From the NCBI GenBank assembly GCA_025062045.1, contig JANXAF010000001.1, positions 1 through 64,000 on the forward strand: a stretch of DNA of 64,000 nt, in the 5' to 3' direction. Origin of the DNA: Thermodesulfobacteriota bacterium. Lineage in GTDB: Bacteria > Desulfobacterota > Syntrophorhabdia > Syntrophorhabdales > JANXAF01. This document shows positions 1-6,923 of this stretch, piece by piece. The notes beneath the pieces were generated by a model. The model did not search any database. It saw only the letters and a program-made list of their open reading frames with translations, and was not told the origin of the DNA. Each line of letters opens with the position of its first letter. Within the stretch, counting starts at the first letter, position 1. The position numbers and the translations under genes were made by a program.

Positions 1-674
1 GCACCACACATTCCTGTCCCGTCAACCATTATGGAATTTAGACTCACGATCGTCTTTATCCCGTACTCCTTTGTGAGAAGACTTACGTATTTCATCATCT
101 GAACAGGACCAATCCCCACAACGAGCTTTAGATCTTTTCTATTATCAAGTATCCTTTTAAGTGCGTGGGTGACAAACCCTTTTTCTCCGTAAGTACCGTC
201 ATCAGTCGTGACATACAGCTCATCGCTTATGGTTCTCATTTCATCTTCGAGGATAATTAGATCTTTAGTTCGTGCTCCAATGACGGATATAACGTAATTG
301 CCTGCCTCTTTGTAAGCTTTCGCAATAGGGTAAAGGACGGCAACCCCGGTACCACCTCCAACGCATACGACGTTTCCGAGCCTTTCTATTACCGTTGGTT
401 TACCGAGAGGACCAACTACATCCAAAATGTAGTCTCCGGGCTCTTTAGTGCTTAAAAGGGCTGTCGTCTTTCCTACGATCTGAAATATGAGGTCTATTGT
501 ACCTTCTTCTGGATTCGTACGCGCCATTGTTAAAGGGATTCGCTCACCTCGCTCATCTACCCTTAGGATCACAAACTGACCCGGTTTTGCCTTTTCTGCT
601 ATCTTTTTCGCCTCAACTACCATATGGACAACTGTCCCCTTTGCAAGACTCTTCTTCGAGATTATTCTGTGCAA
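1..674 (-). CDS. sudB: Sulfide dehydrogenase/NfnA-type FAD/NAD-binding subunit (partial, C-terminus off the window)
   Basis: The N-terminal 224 codons of a ferredoxin-NADP reductase-like flavoprotein. Near the start it reads AKPGQFVILRVDERGERIPL, the FAD-binding strand typical of SudB and NfnA. A glycine-rich NAD(P) segment (GGGTGVAVLYPIAKA) follows, and at the window edge MVDGTGMCG, where the Cys ligates a 2Fe-2S cluster in this family. These proteins pair with a GltD-like SudA/NfnB subunit and move electrons between NADPH, NADH, ferredoxin or sulfide/polysulfide; the partner would lie left of position 1. I chose TTG at 674 because GGGGGA precedes it by a few bases and no ATG is better placed. 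It diverges from the IclR gene. Sulfide dehydrogenase versus transhydrogenase cannot be decided here. Confidence 0.85.
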   Translation of the reverse strand, partial: MHRIISKKSLAKGTVVHMVVEAKKIAEKAKPGQFVILRVDERGERIPLTMARTNPEEGTIDLIFQIVGKTTALLSTKEPGDYILDVVGPLGKPTVIERLGNVVCVGGGTGVAVLYPIAKAYKEAGNYVISVIGARTKDLIILEDEMRTISDELYVTTDDGTYGEKGFVTHALKRILDNRKDLKLVVGIGPVQMMKYVSLLTKEYGIKTIVSLNSIMVDGTGMCG

Positions 675-717
675 TTTTTATCCCCCGTATTCAACAGTTT
701 TACCTACCGGTTATATG

Positions 718-747
718 ATTATATCTCCTATTAGGTTTCATCAACAA
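718..747 (-). promoter_or_regulatory. Promoter for the sudB-like gene
   Basis: On the minus strand TTGTTG, an 18-base spacer, then a perfect TATAAT. A TTGATG at a 15-base spacer is an alternative -35. The leader to the TTG start is about 35 bases. It is divergent from the iclR promoter. Confidence 0.45.
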
Positions 748-757
748 ATTTTTCTTT

Positions 758-787
758 TTGAACTCGGGTAAGCCCGTATGCTATAAG
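758..787 (+). promoter_or_regulatory. Promoter of the IclR gene with an internal palindrome
   Basis: TTGAAC, an 18-base spacer and TATAAG. The spacer holds the short inverted repeat CGGG-TAAG-CCCG (765-776). A repeat between -35 and -10 is a plausible autoregulatory operator; that it binds IclR is inference. Transcription would start near 794, about 10 bases before the ATG. Confidence 0.45.
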
Positions 788-803
788 ATACAGTTTCAGA
801 AGC

Positions 804-1574
804 ATGTATACGGCCCCCGTCGTAAAAAAAGCCTTTCGGATCTTAAGGCTAATCCTAGAAAAGAATAGACCTTTGAATGTGACTGAAATATCAAGACATC
901 TCTCTATAAGCAAGAGCACAACTTATGGGATTCTAAAGGCCCTAGAAGAGGAGCAGCTTGTACTCAAGGACAGAGGTACAAAAAAATACGTTGTCGGAAA
1001 AGGCCTCATGGAGCTCTCAAAAAAGGTCTTCAGATGGTTTGAATTAACAAGGGTTGCAAAACCTTTAATGGAGGACTTGGTCAAAAAGGTCGACGAAACT
1101 GCTTTTCTGGGAATAAAGGAAGGAGAAAAGGTGAGGGTGATAGACGTAGTAGAAGCCCACAAAGAGCTCAAGGTTTCCCCAAAAGTCGACACGCTCTTCC
1201 CCATAACTGCATCCGCTTTTTTGAAACTTTATCTTTCAAAATTCGATATCTCAGAAGCAAAGGACATTATTAAAGAGATGAGAATTCCCAAGTACACGGA
1301 AAACACCATCACGGATTGCGAAAAACTTATCCCGGAGATTCAAAAGACGCAAGATCAAGGCTTCAGCGTAGATAGGGAGGAATACATCAAGGGAATTGTA
1401 GCATGCGCTGCTTTAGTGCCAAATGTTGCCAATTACATTGTGATACTTTGTGTGCTCGGATTCGCAAATTCTTTAACTGACGAAAAGCTAATATGGGTTG
1501 GACGGACTCTCAAAGATATCGCCCTTTCTATATCCGAAAGGATGCAAATTCTAAACGGCCAAAATCGCTCTTGA
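804..1574 (+). CDS. IclR-family transcriptional regulator
   Basis: 256 residues, the usual IclR length. The N-terminal winged helix (residues about 1-70) contains NVTEISRHLSISKSTTYGIL, the expected helix-turn-helix. The C-terminal GAF-like effector domain follows (about 75-250), with the conserved core around GIVACAALVPN. IclR proteins bind promoters as tetramers or dimers and respond to small carboxylic or aromatic metabolites. The ligand is not visible. It diverges from the sudB-like gene and precedes the NEW3/ABC operon after 90 bases, so either could be the target. The ATG at 804 is preceded only by a weak GAAG. Confidence 0.88.
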   Translation: MYTAPVVKKAFRILRLILEKNRPLNVTEISRHLSISKSTTYGILKALEEEQLVLKDRGTKKYVVGKGLMELSKKVFRWFELTRVAKPLMEDLVKKVDETAFLGIKEGEKVRVIDVVEAHKELKVSPKVDTLFPITASAFLKLYLSKFDISEAKDIIKEMRIPKYTENTITDCEKLIPEIQKTQDQGFSVDREEYIKGIVACAALVPNVANYIVILCVLGFANSLTDEKLIWVGRTLKDIALSISERMQILNGQNRS

Positions 1575-1575
1575 G

Positions 1576-1605
1576 TTGAAAGGATAAGAGGTTTCGTTGT
1601 ATAAA
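1576..1605 (+). promoter_or_regulatory. Promoter for the NEW3/ABC operon
   Basis: TTGAAA, an 18-base spacer and TATAAA just after the iclR stop codon. The predicted start lies at the 5' edge of the inverted repeat at 1610-1634. Confidence 0.45.
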
Positions 1606-1609
1606 AGGT

Positions 1610-1634
1610 AGTGACTAAAGAGGTCTTAGTTACT
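1610..1634 (+). promoter_or_regulatory. Inverted repeat in the 5' leader of the NEW3/ABC operon
   Basis: AGTGACTAA pairs with TTAGTTACT (9 bp, one G-T) around a 7-base loop. No T-run follows, so it is not a typical terminator. It begins at or just before the predicted transcription start, fitting either an operator or a leader hairpin. IclR is encoded directly upstream. Confidence 0.35.
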
Positions 1635-1664
1635 CATCGGATAGTCGAATAAGGGAGGGTGAAG

Positions 1665-2876
1665 ATGAAAAAAAAGGCTACGATTGTAACCTTTGCTACT
1701 TTCTTATGTTTGCTCCTTTTTACTCCCCTTTACTCTTCTGAAACGAAAAAAAAGGCGGAAGATTACGAGAAACTTCCTGAGAGGGCCCTTTCAATGGCTG
1801 CCGAGTTTCCCGGCATAGAGATCCCCCCTGGAGAATCAGTGAATATGAACATAACCTTTTTTAACAGGGGAAGAACTCCAGAAGTCGTTGAATTGAAAGT
1901 CGTCTCTAAGCCTGAGAACTGGCGAACTAGGTTCAAAAGTGACGTATTTACGATAACCAGTGTTTCTGTCCCTTGGGGAGAAGATAAAACTATTGTTTTT
2001 GAGGCCGAACCTGACAGAGCCGTAAGGCCAGGAGATTACACGTTTGTGATTGAAGCAAAGACCCCGGATGAGAAGATCGTGTTAAACCAGAAGATCCTAG
2101 TAAAGGTAAGGGAGTACCAGAGGGGCGTTGCCAGGGGAATAAGGCTTTCAGCGGCATATCCGGTTCTCAAAGGGCCTTCGGACGCAAAATTTGAGTTCTC
2201 TGTTGAAGCTGAAAATAAACTAGACAGAGACGCAGTCTTCAATCTTTCAGCCCACGTACCTGAAGGTTGGGAGGTGAATTTTAAGCCTGCGTATGAGTAC
2301 AAAACCATATCGAGTCTTAAACTTAAAGCAAACTCAAGCCAGACAATCACTGTAGAGGTCACACCGTATAAGGATTCCAAGCCAGGAAGTTACCCTGTAA
2401 TCGTAAGAGCAGCTTATGGGGATATAAAGGCGGAAATACCTCTAACGGTGGTTATTACCGGAACCTATTCAATAGATGCTGGTACACTTACGGGATTGCT
2501 GAGTCTTGAGGCACAGCAGGGCAAAAAGACCACAATAACCGTCTTTTTGAAGAACACTGGCAGTGCAACTCTCACCAACATAAGTTTCACTTCGTTTAAA
2601 CCCGAAAACTGGAAGGTCGAATTTAATCCCGAAAGGATAGCTGTACTCGAGCCCAATCAGGTGAAACAGGTTGAGGTCTCGATCACCCCGTACGAAGACG
2701 CGCTTGTCGGTGACTATTCGGTAGGAATGAATATCGATGCGGGAAGGGCAACCAAAAATCTCGAATTCCGTGTGACTGTTAGAGCTCGCGCAGTCTGGGG
2801 TTGGATAGGTGTGGGGATCATCGCCTTCGTACTGGTAGGTCTTATGGTCCTTTTTAGGACTTTCGGGAGAAGGTAG
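1665..2876 (+). CDS. Exported NEW3-domain protein with C-terminal membrane anchor, ABC-linked
   Basis: About 403 residues. A Lys-rich N-terminus and hydrophobic run (ATIVTFATFLCLLLFTPLYS) form a signal peptide. Then come about three Ig-like beta-sandwich segments of roughly 110 residues each with the NEW3-type pattern of a polar strand, then P-NW or P-GW (KPENWRTRF, VPEGWEVNF, KPENWKVEF). A single helix (WIGVGIIAFVLVGLMVLF) and RTFGRR end the protein, so the bulk is periplasmic or outside. I start at ATG 1665, six bases after GGGAGG; a GTG at 1659 abuts that site. It is one base from the ATPase gene. Its substrate role is not known to me; it may be the accessory subunit of the ABC exporter. 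Confidence 0.75.
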   Translation: MKKKATIVTFATFLCLLLFTPLYSSETKKKAEDYEKLPERALSMAAEFPGIEIPPGESVNMNITFFNRGRTPEVVELKVVSKPENWRTRFKSDVFTITSVSVPWGEDKTIVFEAEPDRAVRPGDYTFVIEAKTPDEKIVLNQKILVKVREYQRGVARGIRLSAAYPVLKGPSDAKFEFSVEAENKLDRDAVFNLSAHVPEGWEVNFKPAYEYKTISSLKLKANSSQTITVEVTPYKDSKPGSYPVIVRAAYGDIKAEIPLTVVITGTYSIDAGTLTGLLSLEAQQGKKTTITVFLKNTGSATLTNISFTSFKPENWKVEFNPERIAVLEPNQVKQVEVSITPYEDALVGDYSVGMNIDAGRATKNLEFRVTVRARAVWGWIGVGIIAFVLVGLMVLFRTFGRR

Positions 2877-2877
2877 T

Positions 2878-3627
2878 ATGGCAGACATAGTCATTGAGGC
2901 TGAAAATCTCACAAAACAATACGGAGACCAAAAGGCTGTTGACAACGTCACATTTAACGTTTACGAGGGCGAGATATTTGGCCTCCTTGGACCGAACGGT
3001 GCGGGAAAGACAACCATTCTCCTTATGCTTCTTGGTCTTACAGAACCCACAAGCGGCAGATTAAAAGTGCTAGGAGTCGATCCTACGCGGGAATCGATAA
3101 AAGTTAAAGGGATGATCGGATACATGCCAGAAAATGTCGGTTTCTACAACGACATGAACGCCATTCAGAGTCTGAAATTTATAGGTGAGTTAAACGGGAT
3201 TCCAAAAAATGTTTTAGAAGAAAGGATCGAAAAGGCGCTCATCACCGTTGGTCTTAAAGATGAAGCTAAAAAGAAAGTGGGAGCCTATTCTAGAGGGATG
3301 AGACAGAGGTTAGCTATTGCGGAGCTACTCATTAAGGAACCTAAGGTTGCGTTCCTCGACGAACCTACCCTCGGACTTGACCCGGATGCAACCGCAAAGA
3401 TGATCGAGCTTATAGCAAACTTAAGAAAAGAGAGGGGGATGACCATCATCCTTTGCTCCCACTACCTTGAGATGGTTCAAAAGTTATGCGACAGGATCGG
3501 AATAATGATAAAGGGAAAGATGGTGGCTCAAGGCGAGATAGAAACACTCGCCAGAGAAAAATTCGGTATTGGCCAGGAAGAATACACGCTTGAGGAGATT
3601 TACATGCGGTATTTCATGGAGGCTTAA
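2878..3627 (+). CDS. ABC transporter ATP-binding protein (CcmA/NosF-like)
   Basis: 249 residues, a single nucleotide-binding domain. Walker A is GPNGAGKTT (about residues 40-48), the ABC signature YSRGMRQRLA, Walker B VAFLDEPTLGLDP and the switch histidine in LCSHYLEM. The signature has SRGM instead of SGGQ, common in the ABC-2 exporter subfamily. It is one base after the NEW3 gene and three bases before the permease gene, so the three form one transporter operon. It energises an ABC-2 permease; substrate unknown. Confidence 0.9.
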   Translation: MADIVIEAENLTKQYGDQKAVDNVTFNVYEGEIFGLLGPNGAGKTTILLMLLGLTEPTSGRLKVLGVDPTRESIKVKGMIGYMPENVGFYNDMNAIQSLKFIGELNGIPKNVLEERIEKALITVGLKDEAKKKVGAYSRGMRQRLAIAELLIKEPKVAFLDEPTLGLDPDATAKMIELIANLRKERGMTIILCSHYLEMVQKLCDRIGIMIKGKMVAQGEIETLAREKFGIGQEEYTLEEIYMRYFMEA

Positions 3628-3630
3628 ATT

Positions 3631-4587
3631 ATGGGAGGGCTGAAGGTCATATTCAAAAAAGAGCTTCAAGACCATTTCACAAGTTACAGATTCCTTATCA
3701 TTTTTTCCCTAATCTGGATGGTTAGTTTACTCATAACTTACATGGTGGGAACGAGCGTACGGGACGAACTGTCTGGCATAGCAAAACCAAAATACGTCTT
3801 TTTACTCCTTTTTATGTCTTCCGGGGGCTTATTCTCATTTATTCAATTTGTCGCATTCTTCGGTCCATTAATCGGTATAATCCTCGGTTTTGACCTCATA
3901 AATAGGGAGAAAAATGAGGGGACTTTAAGCAGGATACTGGCTCAGCCCATATACAGGGACGCGGTTATAAACGGAAAGTTCCTAGCAGGGGTAGTGACGA
4001 TAAGTATCATGATGACTTCAATAGTTCTAGTTATTACGGGACTCGGGTTAAAAGTGGTAGGTGTTGTGCCGGGCTTAGATGAGTTACTAAGAATAGTCAT
4101 GTATCTGATTTTAAGCATCGTTTACATTTCATTTTGGCTCGGGATAAGTATTCTTTTCTCCATTCTATTTAGGAGCGTCACAACTTCTGCCTTGGCAGCT
4201 CTCGCAGCATGGATATTCTTTACTTTTTTCGTTCCGCTTGGTGCCGGAATCATCGCAAAATCTTTTGTTCCCCCTTCTGAAACAGAAAAGACTGAGGCAA
4301 TTCTCAAACAACTGTCCATCCAGAGATCAATATCTTTGGCCTCTCCCGTTTCTCTTTACTCTGAAGCGGCGTCTACCATAATAGATCCTACAAAGAAAAC
4401 GACAAGAGCCTATGTGCTCGTTGGACCGTTTGAAAAGCTCTCGATAGAGAGATTTTCCGGTCCACTACCGGTTTCACAGAGTCTCCTTATAGTCATCCCG
4501 TATATAATTTCTATAGTAGCGATAACCGCTATCTGCTTTGCTGTATCGTACACCGTATTTTTAAGACAGGAGATAAGGTCTCTCTGA
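3631..4587 (+). CDS. ABC-2 type transporter permease (NosY-like)
   Basis: 318 residues with about six hydrophobic helices: near 20-40, 65-90, 115-140, 155-180, 185-205 and 285-310. The N-terminus (KVIFKKELQDHFTSYRFLI) and the motif NREKNEGTLSRILAQP after helix 2 are standard for ABC-2 permeases of the NosY/GldF type. A periplasmic loop at about 210-275 separates helices 5 and 6. It is last in the NEW3-ATPase-permease operon. GldF and NosY relatives act in gliding or copper maturation, but the lack of neighbouring marker genes leaves the role open. Confidence 0.85.
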   Translation: MGGLKVIFKKELQDHFTSYRFLIIFSLIWMVSLLITYMVGTSVRDELSGIAKPKYVFLLLFMSSGGLFSFIQFVAFFGPLIGIILGFDLINREKNEGTLSRILAQPIYRDAVINGKFLAGVVTISIMMTSIVLVITGLGLKVVGVVPGLDELLRIVMYLILSIVYISFWLGISILFSILFRSVTTSALAALAAWIFFTFFVPLGAGIIAKSFVPPSETEKTEAILKQLSIQRSISLASPVSLYSEAASTIIDPTKKTTRAYVLVGPFEKLSIERFSGPLPVSQSLLIVIPYIISIVAITAICFAVSYTVFLRQEIRSL

Positions 4588-4624
4588 TTTATAGTCGGCA
4601 AAGGGTTTTTTGCGTAAGATACTA

Positions 4625-4653
4625 TTGCAAAAAGAGACCGCCAAGGTTATATT
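4625..4653 (+). promoter_or_regulatory. Promoter for the bS22-like microgene
   Basis: TTGCAA, a 17-base spacer and TATATT. The leader to the ATG at 4698 is about 38 bases and carries GAGGTG as ribosome-binding site. It supports independent expression of the 30-codon gene. Confidence 0.55.
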
Positions 4654-4697
4654 TTTCGCGTTTTAAGCCTAAAACAAGAGTCTATTGAGGTGCCAAT

Positions 4698-4790
4698 ATG
4701 GGGAGCGTTTTAAAATGGAGAAGAAAGAAAATGAGAAAACATAAGTATCGCAAGTTAAGAAAGAGGATGAGACATCAGAGGAAGAAGTAA
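4698..4790 (+). CDS. bS22/AURKAIP1-COX24-like small ribosomal protein (30 residues)
   Basis: A 30-codon gene starting MGSVLKWRRKKMRKHKYRKL and ending with RMRHQRKK and TAA. MGSV, then a run of Lys/Arg with a KMRKHKYRKL core, matches the AURKAIP1/COX24 domain found in mitochondrial small-subunit protein mS38 and in the tiny bacterial ribosomal protein bS22 of mycobacteria. Over half of the residues are Lys or Arg, as expected for an rRNA-embedded peptide. GAGGTG lies 7-8 bases before the ATG and a good promoter is upstream. Its last 36 bases overlap the convergent nfo gene. Such genes are usually missed for size. A role in the small subunit is inferred from the family. Confidence 0.8.
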   Translation: MGSVLKWRRKKMRKHKYRKLRKRMRHQRKK

Positions 4791-5588
4791 AGATTTTGCC
4801 CTTTTCATATTTTCATAATCATACATACCCATGCCGGGTGTTTCCATAATGGCGCAGAGATTCGAAACCCTTGGATCGTTAATTACTTGAGTTAGGGCTC
4901 TTCTACCAAGCTTTCCTAGGCCTATATGCCAGTGTCTGTCGACTCTGCTTCCCATTTCAGTCCTTGAATCGTTAAAATGCAAAAGTCCCACAATTTGAGG
5001 GCCCAAATTTCTGCAAACGGATTCAAAAAACTCTTCCCACACCCCTTCTTCCTTGATGTTGATCCCGGCTTGAAATAGATGGGCTGTATCAATACAGAGC
5101 TTTACTCTCTCCTTTTCTTTTATCTTCTCGTAGATTTTCGCGATCTCTTCGAGATTGCTTCCTATGGAGTTCCCTGATCCAGCTGAATTTTCAAGGAGAA
5201 CCTGTATAGGAACTTGCTCCAATAACGTATTTACACTTTCGGATACCCGTCTTATCCCCAAAGCTTTGTCCTCCAGCGAGCCACAATGAACAACTATAAA
5301 TTTTATACCTAGCCTCAGCGCTGTTTCAGCTTCATCCATAAATGCCTCCACATCTTTTTTTTCGGCTCTGGCTAAATTTGGTAGGTAGGAAAGATGAGCA
5401 AATACGGGAACGGAAGAGAAACTCTTTTTAAAAATCTCAAGCTCCTCATCTTTCCATTCCTTTCTTCTCCAAGACCTAGGATTTTTAACAAATATCTGGA
5501 GACATTCGCAGCCCAATTTAATAAATTCCTTATAAAGCTTATCGAAACCAGAAGAAATACTCATGTGGAATCCAAGTTTCACTCGCAT
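4755..5588 (-). CDS. nfo: Endonuclease IV, AP endonuclease
   Basis: 277 residues, the normal Nfo length. It is a TIM barrel with three zinc ions that cuts the backbone 5' of abasic sites in base excision repair. Visible metal-site motifs are GFHMSISSGF near the N-terminus, FIVVHCGSLEDKA, LLENSAGSGNS, LCIDTAHLFQAG and LLHFNDSRTEMGSRVDRHWH. The usual HPGS appears as HCGS, a common variation. Its 3' end overlaps the bS22-like gene by 36 bases in convergent orientation. It could act downstream of the endonuclease-Q-like protein at 55.4 kb. Confidence 0.93.
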   Translation of the reverse strand: MRVKLGFHMSISSGFDKLYKEFIKLGCECLQIFVKNPRSWRRKEWKDEELEIFKKSFSSVPVFAHLSYLPNLARAEKKDVEAFMDEAETALRLGIKFIVVHCGSLEDKALGIRRVSESVNTLLEQVPIQVLLENSAGSGNSIGSNLEEIAKIYEKIKEKERVKLCIDTAHLFQAGINIKEEGVWEEFFESVCRNLGPQIVGLLHFNDSRTEMGSRVDRHWHIGLGKLGRRALTQVINDPRVSNLCAIMETPGMGMYDYENMKRAKSLLLPLMSHPLS

Positions 5589-5675
5589 ATCTATCTAAGA
5601 TTAAGAAGCAATTTTTAACTTCGATTTACCGTCCCCTTGCATCCTAAGATCAAATATAATAAAAATAGACTATAC

Positions 5676-6923
5676 ATGCACAGGAAAAAACTCGCCCTCG
5701 TTGTTGGTGGCGGCCCAGCACCTGGTATAAATGGGGTGATAAGTGCAGCCACAATCGAGGCTTCAAACCATGGATTAGAGGTCTACGGAGTTGTGGGTGG
5801 GTTTAAAAGCCTATTCGAGGGAAATAAGGGTAGTTTCCTCCCATTAAGGATCGATGATGTCTCAAGGATCCACACAACAGGCGGTTCGATTCTCAAAACA
5901 TCGAGGGACAGACCAGAAAATATCCACGAAAAGATAAAGGTTCTCATCCAAACACTATACGATGTGGGTATAGATTACCTCATAACTATAGGGGGAGAGG
6001 GAACCCTATATATGGCTTCTCTCATAGAGAGGGAGACGAGAGGCAGGATCTCAATCGTACACACTCCGAAAACTATAGACAACGATATACCCTTACCCGG
6101 AGGATTCTCCACTTTCGGATACCAGACAGCGCGCCATGTGGGTGTAAATCTCGTAAAAAATATAATGGAAGATGCCCGCACCATGGACAGATGGTACTTT
6201 ATCACGACAATGGGGCGGCACACAGGACATCTGGCACTTGGAATTGGAAAGGCAGCTGGAGCCACCCTCACCCTCATACCTGAGGAATTTCCAGAAAAGA
6301 GGCTTTCCGTTCAGAAGGTAGCGGACATATTGGCTGGTGCCATCATAAAGAGGTACTCTATGGGTAGATCTTATGGAGTTGCCATCCTTGCCGAAGGGAT
6401 AGTAGAAAAATTCGACATTGATGAGCTTTCAAAGATGGAGTCAGTCGAAACGGACGAAGTATCGGGAAAAATTAGGATATCGGATATCCAGCTCGGAAGG
6501 GTTCTTAAAAGTTTTGTGCTTAAAACACTTGCAGAATGCGGGATAAAGACGACCATAGTCACAATGAACATAGGCTATGAGCTGAGAGCGGCAGATCCGA
6601 TCCCTTTCGATATTGAGTACACGAGGGATTTAGGCTACGGTGCTGTAAACTACTTAATGAAAGGCGGAACAGGAGCGCTCATTACTGTTTACGAAGGTAA
6701 AATTATGCCGGTTCCTTTTGTCGAGATGTTCGATTCCAATGGGAATATAAAAATAAGAAGGGTCAATATAGAGTCGGAAAGGTACAAAGTTGCAAGGGAA
6801 TACATGATAAGGCTCGAAAAAGAGGATTTTCAAGGGGAAAGGCTCGAAAAACTCGCCGATTCAGTAAAGATGACTCCCGAAAGATTCAAAAACCGCTTCG
6901 GTTATCTTTTTGACCTCTCTTGA
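5676..6923 (+). CDS. 6-phosphofructokinase (PfkA superfamily, PKTIDND type)
   Basis: 415 residues from ATG 5676 (HRKKLALVVGGGPAPGINGV). It phosphorylates fructose 6-phosphate in glycolysis. Motifs: GGGPAPGING nucleotide loop, IGGEGTLYMA, TPKTIDNDIPLPGG with the catalytic Asp, and MGRHTGHLAL. The phosphoryl-donor positions read Gly (GEGT) and Lys (PKTIDND), the combination seen in ATP-dependent enzymes related to the PPi class, so ATP use is favoured but unproven. Oddity: the usual GGDG metal Asp is Glu (residue 108). An in-frame TTG at 5637 is upstream, but TATAAT at 5655-5660 would place transcription after it. No Shine-Dalgarno precedes the ATG. The 3' end overlaps the repeat-protein gene by 38 bases. 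Confidence 0.88.
   Translation: MHRKKLALVVGGGPAPGINGVISAATIEASNHGLEVYGVVGGFKSLFEGNKGSFLPLRIDDVSRIHTTGGSILKTSRDRPENIHEKIKVLIQTLYDVGIDYLITIGGEGTLYMASLIERETRGRISIVHTPKTIDNDIPLPGGFSTFGYQTARHVGVNLVKNIMEDARTMDRWYFITTMGRHTGHLALGIGKAAGATLTLIPEEFPEKRLSVQKVADILAGAIIKRYSMGRSYGVAILAEGIVEKFDIDELSKMESVETDEVSGKIRISDIQLGRVLKSFVLKTLAECGIKTTIVTMNIGYELRAADPIPFDIEYTRDLGYGAVNYLMKGGTGALITVYEGKIMPVPFVEMFDSNGNIKIRRVNIESERYKVAREYMIRLEKEDFQGERLEKLADSVKMTPERFKNRFGYLFDLS

Noticed and set aside
2469-2951. A 160-codon minus-strand open frame
   Set aside because: Antisense to the NEW3 protein and the ATPase start; no ribosome site and no recognisable domain.
4599-4616. Terminator after the ABC permease gene
   Set aside because: GCAAA/TTTGC stem is only 5 bp with the T-run inside the loop and stem; too weak.
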